Positions 1-7,557 of a DNA stretch of 51,536 nucleotides are shown here, piece after piece (positions within the stretch are counted from its first letter, which is position 1; each line of letters begins with the position of its first letter). Below the pieces are notes generated by a model that saw nothing but the letters and a program-made list of their open reading frames with translations, made no database searches and was not told where the DNA came from. Made by a program: the position numbers and the translations under genes. This DNA comes from Gemmatimonadota bacterium (GTDB lineage Bacteria > Gemmatimonadota > Gemmatimonadetes > Longimicrobiales > Gaopeijiaceae): positions 1-51,536 of the forward strand of contig SLCK01000069.1 in the NCBI GenBank assembly GCA_007125845.1, given 5' to 3'.

Positions 1-771
1 ACCCCCAGGTTCCTGTCCCTCGAGCCCCCCGAGTACCGCCTCACCCCGGAGCTGATCCGAAGCTGCGTGGGCCCGAAGACGCGGGCGATCGTTCTCAACA
101 CCCCGAACAACCCGACCGGGCGCGCCTTCTCCCGGGAGGAGCTCGAGGGGGTCGCCGAGGTGTGCCGGGAGCACGACCTGATTGCGATCACGGACGAGAT
201 CTACGAGTGCCTCCAGTACGAGGGAGAGCACCTGCCGCTCGCCACGCTGGCAGACATGAAGAACCGCACAGTGACGGTTTCGGGAATCAGCAAGACGTTC
301 AGCGTGACGGGGTGGCGAGTCGGCACTGTGGTGGCCCCCGGCGACCTGACCGACGCCGTGCGCAAGGTCCACGACTTTCTCACCGTGGGTGCACCGGCTC
401 CCCTGCAGGAGGCGGCGGCGTTCGCCTTCAGCGAAGAGATGCCGGATCGCTATTTCGAGGAGCTCCTGGAGGGGTATCGGGAGCGCAGGGACGTGATCGT
501 ACAGGGGCTCAGGGCAGCCGGATTCTCCTGCGGAGTTCCAGAAGGCGCCTACTACGTGCTTGCGGACTTCTCGACACTCTCGGATCAGGATGACCATCGA
601 TTCGCCCGGACGCTCGCCAGGGAGGCGGGGGTTGCCCCGGTGCCGGGAAGCAGCTTCTTCCACGATCCTGCGCTGGATCGACCCCTCGTCCGGTTCACCT
701 TCTGCAAGGAACTGAGGACCCTGGACGAAGCCTCGTCCCGACTCCTCGCCTTTGCGCGAGCCGGCGTGTGA
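1..771 (+). CDS. Class I/II aminotransferase, 3' part (5' end outside window)
   Basis: A PLP-dependent fold-type I aminotransferase, open at the left edge; 256 residues are visible in frame 1. The family signature NTPNNPTGR lies near visible residue 33, the PLP-contacting Asp is in ITDEIYE (about residue 65), and the Schiff-base lysine is in SGISKTF (about residue 98), followed by the usual GWRVG stretch. This is the aspartate / kynurenine / methionine aminotransferase subgroup, which usually moves an amino group between an amino acid and 2-oxoglutarate in the cytoplasm. The substrate cannot be told from the visible part. The stop overlaps a GTG that could start the next gene, so the two may be co-transcribed. 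Confidence 0.9.
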   Translation, partial: TPRFLSLEPPEYRLTPELIRSCVGPKTRAIVLNTPNNPTGRAFSREELEGVAEVCREHDLIAITDEIYECLQYEGEHLPLATLADMKNRTVTVSGISKTFSVTGWRVGTVVAPGDLTDAVRKVHDFLTVGAPAPLQEAAAFAFSEEMPDRYFEELLEGYRERRDVIVQGLRAAGFSCGVPEGAYYVLADFSTLSDQDDHRFARTLAREAGVAPVPGSSFFHDPALDRPLVRFTFCKELRTLDEASSRLLAFARAGV

Positions 772-812
772 CCTCCCCGGACACCGGCTCTGTCCGAGGG
801 GGATTGCGGGGA

Positions 813-1358
813 ATGCACCCCTACCGGATTGCCGGCCTCGTTCTCGGAGCGTTCGCTCTCCTCACCGGAGGGTTTCTCGTGGTGGGACTACTGCTCCCCA
901 GCGGGTGGACCGCTGAGCGAACCGCCCTCATCGGTGCCCCCCCCGAAACTCTCTTCTCCCTGGTCGAGGCCGCCGAGCGCTGGGGCGAGTGGACCCCGTC
1001 ACCGGATTCGGGGGTCGAGATCTTCGGGCCCGAAGCCGGTCCGGGATCTGGACGTAGATGGGACGATCCGGGATACGGACAGGGAGAGTTCGTGATCGTG
1101 GAGTCCGAACCGCCTGAAACGATCCGCTACACGGTGGAGGTCGAAGGGGGGTCCATCCGGATCGAGGGGGCCCTGCGCATCGAGCGCACACCGGCGGGAA
1201 GTCGCGTGCACTGGCGTGAGGACGGCCACTTCGGCTGGAATCCGCTCCTCGGCTACCTCGCGGGTCGGATGGACGAACTCCAGGGCGCCCAGATGGAGGC
1301 CTCGCTCGCCGCCCTCCAGAGGCTCGCCGAGTCGGAGGTCACCTCCTCGCCCGACTGA
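813..1358 (+). CDS. Membrane-anchored SRPBCC (polyketide cyclase/START-like) protein
   Basis: A 181-residue protein with one N-terminal membrane segment (about residues 6-27) followed by an SRPBCC-type lipid/hydrophobe-binding fold. Typical marks are an early ERTALIGAPPETLFSLV strand-helix, a WGEWTP turn, and a C-terminal amphipathic helix around MDELQGAQMEASLAAL. I chose the ATG at 813 because a G-rich stretch precedes it and it places the membrane helix at the N-terminus. A GTG at 768, overlapping the aminotransferase stop, is possible and would add 15 residues. The ligand is unknown. The last 20 nt overlap the 3' end of the convergent rho gene. Confidence 0.75.
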   Translation: MHPYRIAGLVLGAFALLTGGFLVVGLLLPSGWTAERTALIGAPPETLFSLVEAAERWGEWTPSPDSGVEIFGPEAGPGSGRRWDDPGYGQGEFVIVESEPPETIRYTVEVEGGSIRIEGALRIERTPAGSRVHWREDGHFGWNPLLGYLAGRMDELQGAQMEASLAALQRLAESEVTSSPD

Positions 1359-2478
1359 GCTCCAGCAGCTCGGCGTTCGTCTTCGTCTTCCTCATGACCC
1401 GGAGCAACTCGTTCATCGCGTCCGCCGCTCCCTTCCCCGCCAACTCTCTCCGCAGCGCACGCGATAGCGCCAGCGCTTCGGGGGAGAGGAGCAACTCCTC
1501 GCGCCTCGTCGCCGAGGCCACGATGTCGATGGCGGGGAAGATCCGCTTCTCGGACAGTTCGCGGCTCAGTATGAGCTCGCTGTTCCCGGTGCCCTTGAAC
1601 TCCTCGAATATGACCTGGTCCATGCGCGAGCCGGTGTCCACGAGCGCCGTTCCGACGATGGTGAGCGAGCCGCCGCCCTCCTCTCCGATCTTGCGCGCGC
1701 TTCCGAGGAAGCGCTTCGGCTTCTCGAGGGCGGTCGCGTCCAGACCGCCCGTCAACGTCCGTCCGCTCCCCTCTTCGACGGAGTTATAGGCCCTCGCGAG
1801 CCTGGTGATGGAGTCGAGGATCACCACGACGTCCTGACCCATCTCCACCTTCCTGCGTGCCCGCTCGAGCGTGATCTCGGCGAGCGCCACGTGCCGGTCC
1901 GGGGGAAAATCGAAGGACGAAGCGATGACTTCGCCGATTCCGCACGCCTCCATCTCGGTGATCTCTTCGGGTCGCTCGTCGATGAGGAGGATGAAGAGGC
2001 TGCACTCCGGGTGGTTTGCGACGACTCCCTGGCCGATTCGCTGCAGGATCGTGGTCTTTCCCACCTTCGAGGGAGCCACGATCATCGCACGCTGACCCTT
2101 TCCGATGGGGCAGAAGAGGTCGACGACGCGATTCGTGTAGTCGGGCTCCCCGCGCACCCGCACGTCGCATTCGAGGATGAGCTGCTCGCTGGGGTGCTGG
2201 GCGCTCAGTCGATCGAACTGGGATCGTCCCCGAGCGTCCTCGGGCGGCCGGTCGTTGACGAGTTGGAGTCGAGACAGGGGTGGGGCCTTACCGTTCTTCG
2301 GCCGGCCGCCCACGTGCCCGGAAATCTCGTCACCGGTTCGGAGCCCGAACCTGGAGACCAATTTGCCGCTCACATAAATGTCGTCGTCGCTCGGAGAATA
2401 CCCGGCGTTCTTGCGACGCACGAAGCCCGAGCCACCGGAGAGAACCTCCAGCACACCCAACCATTGATCGTTGGTCAC
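1339..2478 (-). CDS. rho: Transcription termination factor Rho
   Basis: Hexameric RNA helicase that ends transcription at Rho-dependent sites. The cold-shock-like RNA-binding domain (residues about 8-75, with GFVRR and DDDIYVS) is followed by the RecA-like motor: Walker A APSKVGKT (135-142), the catalytic-Glu segment LIDERPEE, Walker B VVVILDSITRLARAYN, and the Q/R-loop region EEGGGSLTIVGTALVDTGSRMD. At 379 residues it is shorter than E. coli Rho (419): it begins directly at the RNA-binding domain and lacks the N-terminal helical subdomain. The start is GTG at 2478. An in-frame TGA at 2566-2568 lies upstream with no ATG, GTG or TTG in between, so the short N-terminus appears genuine. Confidence 0.97.
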   Translation of the reverse strand: MTNDQWLGVLEVLSGGSGFVRRKNAGYSPSDDDIYVSGKLVSRFGLRTGDEISGHVGGRPKNGKAPPLSRLQLVNDRPPEDARGRSQFDRLSAQHPSEQLILECDVRVRGEPDYTNRVVDLFCPIGKGQRAMIVAPSKVGKTTILQRIGQGVVANHPECSLFILLIDERPEEITEMEACGIGEVIASSFDFPPDRHVALAEITLERARRKVEMGQDVVVILDSITRLARAYNSVEEGSGRTLTGGLDATALEKPKRFLGSARKIGEEGGGSLTIVGTALVDTGSRMDQVIFEEFKGTGNSELILSRELSEKRIFPAIDIVASATRREELLLSPEALALSRALRRELAGKGAADAMNELLRVMRKTKTNAELLELSRARR

Positions 2479-2637
2479 GTTACCGCAGTCGAAAAGGTGA
2501 GATGGGACAGACGCGGGGCCGGCATCGCATCGCCGAGGCCCGGAACCCGCGGGGAGACCGGGGGTTCAGGAGGCGTACGAATCTCAACCCTACATCGTGG
2601 CGAAGCTCCGGACAAGGGAGTGCCCGACGAGCGACGG

Positions 2638-2754
2638 ATGACCGAAATGAAATCCGGAGGATCAGGGGACGGATGGTTTGGACCGCTCCTGCTCGTCCTC
2701 ACCCCGTTCATCCTCCTGGGTCTGCTCATTGCGCTCGACGGTCTTCTGCGCTGA
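2638..2754 (+). CDS. Possible 38-aa single-pass membrane peptide
   Basis: A small open frame in the 426-nt gap between rho and the tRNA genes. It has a polar N-terminus (MTEMKSGGSGDG) and then one strong hydrophobic helix of about 22 residues (WFGPLLLVLTPFILLGLLIA) before a short polar tail. The regular hydrophobic segment looks coding, but the candidate ribosome binding site (AGGGAG near 2615) is far from the ATG, and a second in-frame ATG is at 2647. It could be a chance frame. The rest of 2479-2904 shows only rho leader sequence and nothing else I recognise. Confidence 0.3.
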   Translation: MTEMKSGGSGDGWFGPLLLVLTPFILLGLLIALDGLLR

Positions 2755-2904
2755 AAAACGAGTCCGATCGGGCCTTTCCGCGGACGATGGGCGCACGAGT
2801 CCCTATCGACCACGCCGCAGGATCCGAAGCCTCCCGATCGGAGGTCCCCGGGGACGGCCGAACCTGAGGCCCGACCCATCCCGTGAAAACGACTTCAAAA
2901 AAAG

Positions 2905-2975
2905 AGGCGCCGCCCGGATTCGAACCGGGGATAGAGGATTTGCAGTCCTCTGCCTTACCACTTGGCCACGGCGCC
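2905..2975 (-). tRNA. tRNA-Cys (GCA)
   Basis: Full cloverleaf on the minus strand: 7-bp acceptor stem (2969-2975 with 2906-2912), discriminator U at 2905, anticodon loop CTGCAAA with anticodon GCA, and T-loop GGTTCGAATCC. The length is 71 nt without an encoded CCA. Seven A residues at 2897-2903 read as a U-tract directly 3' of the gene and probably end the transcript. It lies 56 nt after tRNA-Gly in the same direction, suggesting one tRNA transcript. Confidence 0.96.
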
Positions 2976-3031
2976 CAAAAAATACGGGGAGACCCCGCAG
3001 CCGGCGCGTCGAGCCTCCCCATTTCGGGAAA

Positions 3032-3104
<73 letters not shown>

Positions 3105-3167
3105 GACACCCGTAGCGACGTCGACGCCCTCGAAACCAGCCCGAAGACACCACATCTGGGACACCCG

Positions 3168-3196
3168 AAGCTAGACGGGAAGTGGCGCAACGTCAA
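3168..3196 (-). promoter_or_regulatory. Candidate sigma70 promoter of the tRNA pair
   Basis: On the minus strand TTGACG (3191-3196) and TAGCTT (3168-3173) are separated by 17 nt, placing a start site roughly 55 nt upstream of tRNA-Gly. The -35 matches 5 of 6 and the -10 matches 3 of 6. The remainder of 3105-3321 shows no other feature. Confidence 0.4.
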
Positions 3197-3321
3197 GATG
3201 ATCCGTGCCTCCGGCCCCGCATTGGATCCCGTTCTCCGTCCCCTTATCTTTGGGCCGCCCTGGTTCACCTGCTCCCTCCGTCTCGACGCTTTGACATGCC
3301 TGCACTCCCACTTCGTGGCCC

Positions 3322-4875
3322 ATGCGCGGCCTGAAGCTTCTCGCGGTCGCGACGATCGTCACGCTGCTGCTCCATCCGCTCTCCGGACTTTCCGCGCAGC
3401 ACACGGGTGATCCGGTGGTGCCCCGCGGCGAATGGCACATCCAGTTACAACCGTCCGCCTCCCTCCTGGAGGGCCTCTACGATCCTGACGGGGAAGGAAC
3501 CCTGGACCTGGCACCCGGCTTCTTTCTCCCGGAAATCGGAGTGGATCAGGTTCCTGGCCTCGAGCCGACGGAAACGAGGTTCCGATCCCTGGCCGGAGGC
3601 AATTCCGACGTCGGGCTTCGTATTGGAGCCACGCGCGGGCGCGTCACCGGAGACGAACAGGTCCTCCCGGTCGGGATCAGCTACGGGCTCCTGGACCGTG
3701 TGACCGTGGGCGTCACGGTTCCCTTCGTGCGACGACGCGTCGATACGCTTCTCCGTTACGTTCCGGATGGTGCGAACGTTGGTCTCAATCCTGCTCGGGT
3801 GGACCGGGAACCGGTCGACGCCTTCCTGATCCAGGCGCTGGAAGCTCTCGACAATCTCGCGGACGCGGTGGACGAGGCATGCACCGACCTCGGGGAGGAC
3901 AGTCAGCCGTGCCTCGACGGAAACTCCCTGCTTGAAGGTACGCAAGGATTCGTCGGCTCTCTCGAGCTCGCTTACGAAGAGGAGGCCTTGTTCCCGCTCG
4001 GTGGCTCGGAGCTCGGGGAAGGAATTGCCAATCGTTGGACCACCCTGCGGACCGAGATGGCCGATTGGGAAGCCGCGGCGCCCGAGGCCCCTCCCCTCGC
4101 GGCAGACTTCCTGGACTCGAGCACGTTCCGGTCGCTCGTGGTCAATCCCGCGTGGCCGGGATCGGGATTTCCCCAGGACACCCCACCCGCCTTCCTGGAC
4201 CTCGGCGACGTGGAATTGCACCTGGCCGTGCGCATCCTCCCCCTCGATGATGCAGGAGAGCGTGATGGCGCCGTCAGCTTCTCGAGCGCGGTGGCTGGAG
4301 CAGTCCGCTTCGCGACGGGGTCGGCGGACTCCCTCCGTGCCGTGGCCCCCCGAGACCCCCCGCGAGGAGTGCCTGGCGTAGAGATCCGTTGGATATCGGA
4401 CGTTATCCTGCCCCGCCGGTTGGGCGTGCGGGGAACCGTGGAAGTCGGATGGCATGGGTCCCGCGACATCCTCCTCCTCGCACCGGACTCCGATGGAGCC
4501 TTTCTCCCCGATCGAACCCGAACCTCCGTTCGCTGGGACCCGGGTACGCACGTCGGGATCGAGGTGACGCCTCGCCTGCGGATTGGTCCTGGCCTCTCGC
4601 TCGGTGCCGGATGGCGTATGCTGCGGCGGGAAGCCGACACATTCTCCGCTCTCCACACCGACGGGACACCGCCACCTGCGCCGTCAGCTGCGGCGGTGGT
4701 GCACCGCCTGTCGATCGAGTTCCGATATTCCGCCATTCATCCTCCGCTCTCCGACACCGTCTCGCGGCCCTTCGAGGTCCTGGTGCGGGGCACGCGGAGC
4801 GTGTCCGGAAGTGGAGACTGGGCGCCGGTCGATCGACGGATCGACGTCGGCGCCAGGTTTCGACTCCACCGCTGA
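3322..4875 (+). CDS. Exported protein, probable outer-membrane beta-barrel, unknown function
   Basis: A 517-residue protein with a clear Sec signal peptide: basic MRGLK, hydrophobic core to about residue 20, and a cleavage-like LSAQH near residue 25. The mature part is rich in alternating strands with aromatic and Arg/Asp residues, such as VGISYGLLDRVTVGVTV, GVRGTVEVGWHG and RLRIGPGLSLGAGWRM. It ends in a strand (VGARFRLHR) like a barrel closing strand. An insertion (about residues 165-270) is acidic and has two Cys residues. The pattern resembles putative porin/transport barrels of uncharacterised families; no function is claimed. It is monocistronic and converges on recN. Confidence 0.75.
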   Translation: MRGLKLLAVATIVTLLLHPLSGLSAQHTGDPVVPRGEWHIQLQPSASLLEGLYDPDGEGTLDLAPGFFLPEIGVDQVPGLEPTETRFRSLAGGNSDVGLRIGATRGRVTGDEQVLPVGISYGLLDRVTVGVTVPFVRRRVDTLLRYVPDGANVGLNPARVDREPVDAFLIQALEALDNLADAVDEACTDLGEDSQPCLDGNSLLEGTQGFVGSLELAYEEEALFPLGGSELGEGIANRWTTLRTEMADWEAAAPEAPPLAADFLDSSTFRSLVVNPAWPGSGFPQDTPPAFLDLGDVELHLAVRILPLDDAGERDGAVSFSSAVAGAVRFATGSADSLRAVAPRDPPRGVPGVEIRWISDVILPRRLGVRGTVEVGWHGSRDILLLAPDSDGAFLPDRTRTSVRWDPGTHVGIEVTPRLRIGPGLSLGAGWRMLRREADTFSALHTDGTPPPAPSAAAVVHRLSIEFRYSAIHPPLSDTVSRPFEVLVRGTRSVSGSGDWAPVDRRIDVGARFRLHR

Positions 4876-4898
4876 TTCCGGGGACGTGCGGCGCGAAG

Positions 4899-6560
4899 CT
4901 ACCGGGAGGTGAGAAGCTCCTTCGCGTGCTCGCGTGAAGTCGAGGAGTCGGGGTCGCCCCCGAGCATGCGTGCGATCTCGCGGACACGCGACTCCCCGTC
5001 GAGGTGTTGCACCGTGGTCACGGCCAGGCCATCTCGCTCGCCCTTCTCGACGTGGAGATGATGATCCGCACGGGAGGCGAGCTGCGGAAGGTGGGTGATG
5101 ACGAAGACCTGGTGGTGGCGCGCGACCTCGGCGAGCTGGCGGGCCACCGCCACGGCGACCTCCCCGCCGATCCCGGCATCGATCTCGTCGAATACCAGGG
5201 TGGGCACCCGATCCTGGCGAGCGAGGATCGACTTCAATGCCAGCATGACCCGGGACAGCTCTCCTCCGCTGGCGATTCGGGCGAGCGGACGGGGGGCGAA
5301 TCCGGGGTTCAGCGACGCGAGGAATTCGATCCGCTCCGCCCCCCAGCTCCCCGGCTCATCGAGCGGCTCGAGGCGCACCTGGAATCGGGCTCCAGGAAGA
5401 CCCAGCTCCGGAAGGACCCGCTCTACTTCCCGGGAAAGTCGAGTCCCGGCCTCCTTTCTGTGCTCCGACAACTCGCGAGCCCTCGCCGCCAGCTCCTCCT
5501 CTGCCTCCGTCGCTCGCCGCTCGATCGCCCCGGATTCGACCTCCGCCCCGTCCAGCTCATCGAGCTCCGCTCGGAGGCGCTGGCCGACTGCGAGGACTTC
5601 GTCCAGTGACGGTCCGTACTTGCGCTTGAGCCGGAAGAGGAGATCCTGCCGGCGGCGCAATTCCTCGGTACGACCGGGTGAGACCTCGACGGACGAAGCG
5701 TAGCCACCTGCGGAGCGCCCCAGCTCCACGACCTGGTGGTAGAGCTCCTCTGCCCGGCTTTCCAGGGGTGACAGGCTCTCGTCGAGGTGGGAGAGGCGCC
5801 GCAAGATATCGCGCGCGCGCGCCAGGCTCTCGGACACCGCACCGTCCCGGGAGTAGAGGAGGTCGTGCACCGCTTCGGCCTCCCGCGCCAACTCCTCCGC
5901 GTGCTCGAGGCGGGAGAGCTCCTTCTCCACCCCGTCGTCCTCCCCGGGCTCCAGGCGAGCGTCCTCGATCTCGCGAAGCTGGAAGCGAAGGAAATCCTCG
6001 CGAGCGGCCAACTCCGATCGGCGGGCACGCCTTGCCTCCAGCTCCTTCCGCAACGACACGGCCCGGCCGTGCAGCTCCCCGACCTCCCTGATGAGCTCTT
6101 CTGCACCCCCGTAAGCATCCAGCAGGCCCCGCTGATCCGACGAGCGCAGGAGTGTCTGATGCTCGTGCTGGCCGTGGAGGTCTACCAGAGCCCGGCCGAA
6201 GTCTCCCACCGTGCCCGCCGTGGCTGGAGACTCGTTGATCCACGCCCGGTTCCTCCCCTCGACATGAACCTCCCGCCTGAGCACAAGGAACTCGTCGGTC
6301 CCTCCGAGGCCCAGCTCCGCCAATCGCTCCCTCAGCTCCGGCCGAGCCGCGAGATCGCAGACGGCCTCGACGACGGCTCGCTCGGCCCCCGCACGCACCG
6401 CCTCAGACGACGCGCGCTCCCCCAGAAGAAGGGAGAGCGCACCGACGACAATGGACTTCCCCGCCCCCGTCTCTCCCGTGAGGACGTTCAGCCCCTTGCC
6501 CACCTCGACCGACAGCTCTCGAATGACGGCGAAGTTCTGGATTCTCAGCTCAATCAGCAT
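4899..6560 (-). CDS. recN: DNA repair protein RecN
   Basis: SMC-like ATPase of double-strand break repair. The N-terminal ATPase lobe has Walker A GETGAGKS (residues 29-36). Residues about 150-370 are Arg/Glu-rich coiled coil. The C-terminal lobe carries the ABC signature SGGELSRVM and Walker B LVFDEIDAGIGG, then a D-loop-type ITHLPQLAS. The 553-residue length is normal for RecN. It is the last gene of the long minus-strand run after nadK, an association seen in many bacteria. Confidence 0.97.
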   Translation of the reverse strand: MLIELRIQNFAVIRELSVEVGKGLNVLTGETGAGKSIVVGALSLLLGERASSEAVRAGAERAVVEAVCDLAARPELRERLAELGLGGTDEFLVLRREVHVEGRNRAWINESPATAGTVGDFGRALVDLHGQHEHQTLLRSSDQRGLLDAYGGAEELIREVGELHGRAVSLRKELEARRARRSELAAREDFLRFQLREIEDARLEPGEDDGVEKELSRLEHAEELAREAEAVHDLLYSRDGAVSESLARARDILRRLSHLDESLSPLESRAEELYHQVVELGRSAGGYASSVEVSPGRTEELRRRQDLLFRLKRKYGPSLDEVLAVGQRLRAELDELDGAEVESGAIERRATEAEEELAARARELSEHRKEAGTRLSREVERVLPELGLPGARFQVRLEPLDEPGSWGAERIEFLASLNPGFAPRPLARIASGGELSRVMLALKSILARQDRVPTLVFDEIDAGIGGEVAVAVARQLAEVARHHQVFVITHLPQLASRADHHLHVEKGERDGLAVTTVQHLDGESRVREIARMLGGDPDSSTSREHAKELLTSR

Positions 6561-6610
6561 GATCGCGCGCCCTCGAGACCTTCCCCCGCGCCCGGGTGGA
6601 TCGACTTGAA

Positions 6611-6637
6611 GGTGGCGGCTCGACTGGAGGCGCCACC
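6611..6637 (-). terminator. Hairpin between nadK and recN
   Basis: GGTGGCG (6611-6617) pairs perfectly with CGCCACC (6631-6637) around a 13-nt loop, in the 91-nt nadK-recN gap. No U-tract follows. It could be a partial terminator, a processing site or a recN leader structure. Confidence 0.3.
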
Positions 6638-6651
6638 ATGGGCGACTGGGA

Positions 6652-7557
6652 TCACACGGCCCAGTTCAGCACCCTCCGGAGGGTGTCGAAGAAGGTCTGG
6701 CCCGGGAAGCGCACGAGCAAGACGCTCTCCTCCCCCTTTTCCACGAGCACCCGATCCCCCGGATCGAGAGGCACCCCGAGCTGCCCGTCCGCCGTGACGA
6801 CCAGCTCTTCACACCGATCGAGGGCACGAATGCTCAGGAGGACCGCGTCCGGGAGGACGAGCGGGCGCATGGCCATGGTGTGCGGAGAGATCGGAGTCAC
6901 AGCGATGCATTCGGTGTTCGGAGACACGATCGGTCCGCCCGCGGACAGGGAATAGGCGGTCGAGCCGGTCGGAGTGCTCACGATCACTCCGTCCCCCGAG
7001 AAGCTGCCGATCTCCTCACGAGCATGCCCTCGCCCCACCTCCAGGTCGAGGCGGACCACGCGGGCCACGCCCCCCTTGTGGAGTACGAGGTCGTTGAGGG
7101 CCCACAGCCTCCTACCCTCGGAGCCATCGGCATGCACGATGCGCCCGGCGAGCGTAAACCGCTCGTCGACCAGCGCCTCCCCCGCCATGACACGCTCGAG
7201 GCCCGACTCCAGCTCGGGCGGTCCCATCGCGGTGAGGAAGCCGAGGCGACCCAGGTTCACGCCCAGGACGGGAATGGGATGACCGATGACCCGCCGGACC
7301 CCTCGCAGGAGCGTACCGTCCCCTCCCAGGGTCAGGAGGAGGTCCAGCTCCGACGGTGAGTCCGGCAGCGGCGGGAGGTCCGCAGGGCCCGTGCAACGCA
7401 GCTCTTCCTCGAGGAAGAGGGAGACTCCGTGAGTCTCCCCGAACGTCCGCACCCTTCGTAGCACGTCGGCCAGATCCGGAGTCTCACGCCGCCCCACGAT
7501 CCCGACCTTGGTTGGCGGATCCGTCAATGGCTTCGGGGGAGCCGCTCTGAAGGTCAT
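6652..7557 (-). CDS. nadK: NAD kinase
   Basis: Phosphorylates NAD to NADP in the cytoplasm. The family motif GGDGT is at residues 78-82, the conserved ALNDLVL stretch at about 158, and the glycine-rich STPTGSTAYSLSAGGP near residue 200. At 301 residues it has the usual length. Its ATG overlaps the dxs stop by 4 nt (ATGA), so translation is probably coupled. The N-terminus has a proline-rich extension before the VGIVGR strand. Confidence 0.96.
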   Translation of the reverse strand: MTFRAAPPKPLTDPPTKVGIVGRRETPDLADVLRRVRTFGETHGVSLFLEEELRCTGPADLPPLPDSPSELDLLLTLGGDGTLLRGVRRVIGHPIPVLGVNLGRLGFLTAMGPPELESGLERVMAGEALVDERFTLAGRIVHADGSEGRRLWALNDLVLHKGGVARVVRLDLEVGRGHAREEIGSFSGDGVIVSTPTGSTAYSLSAGGPIVSPNTECIAVTPISPHTMAMRPLVLPDAVLLSIRALDRCEELVVTADGQLGVPLDPGDRVLVEKGEESVLLVRFPGQTFFDTLRRVLNWAV

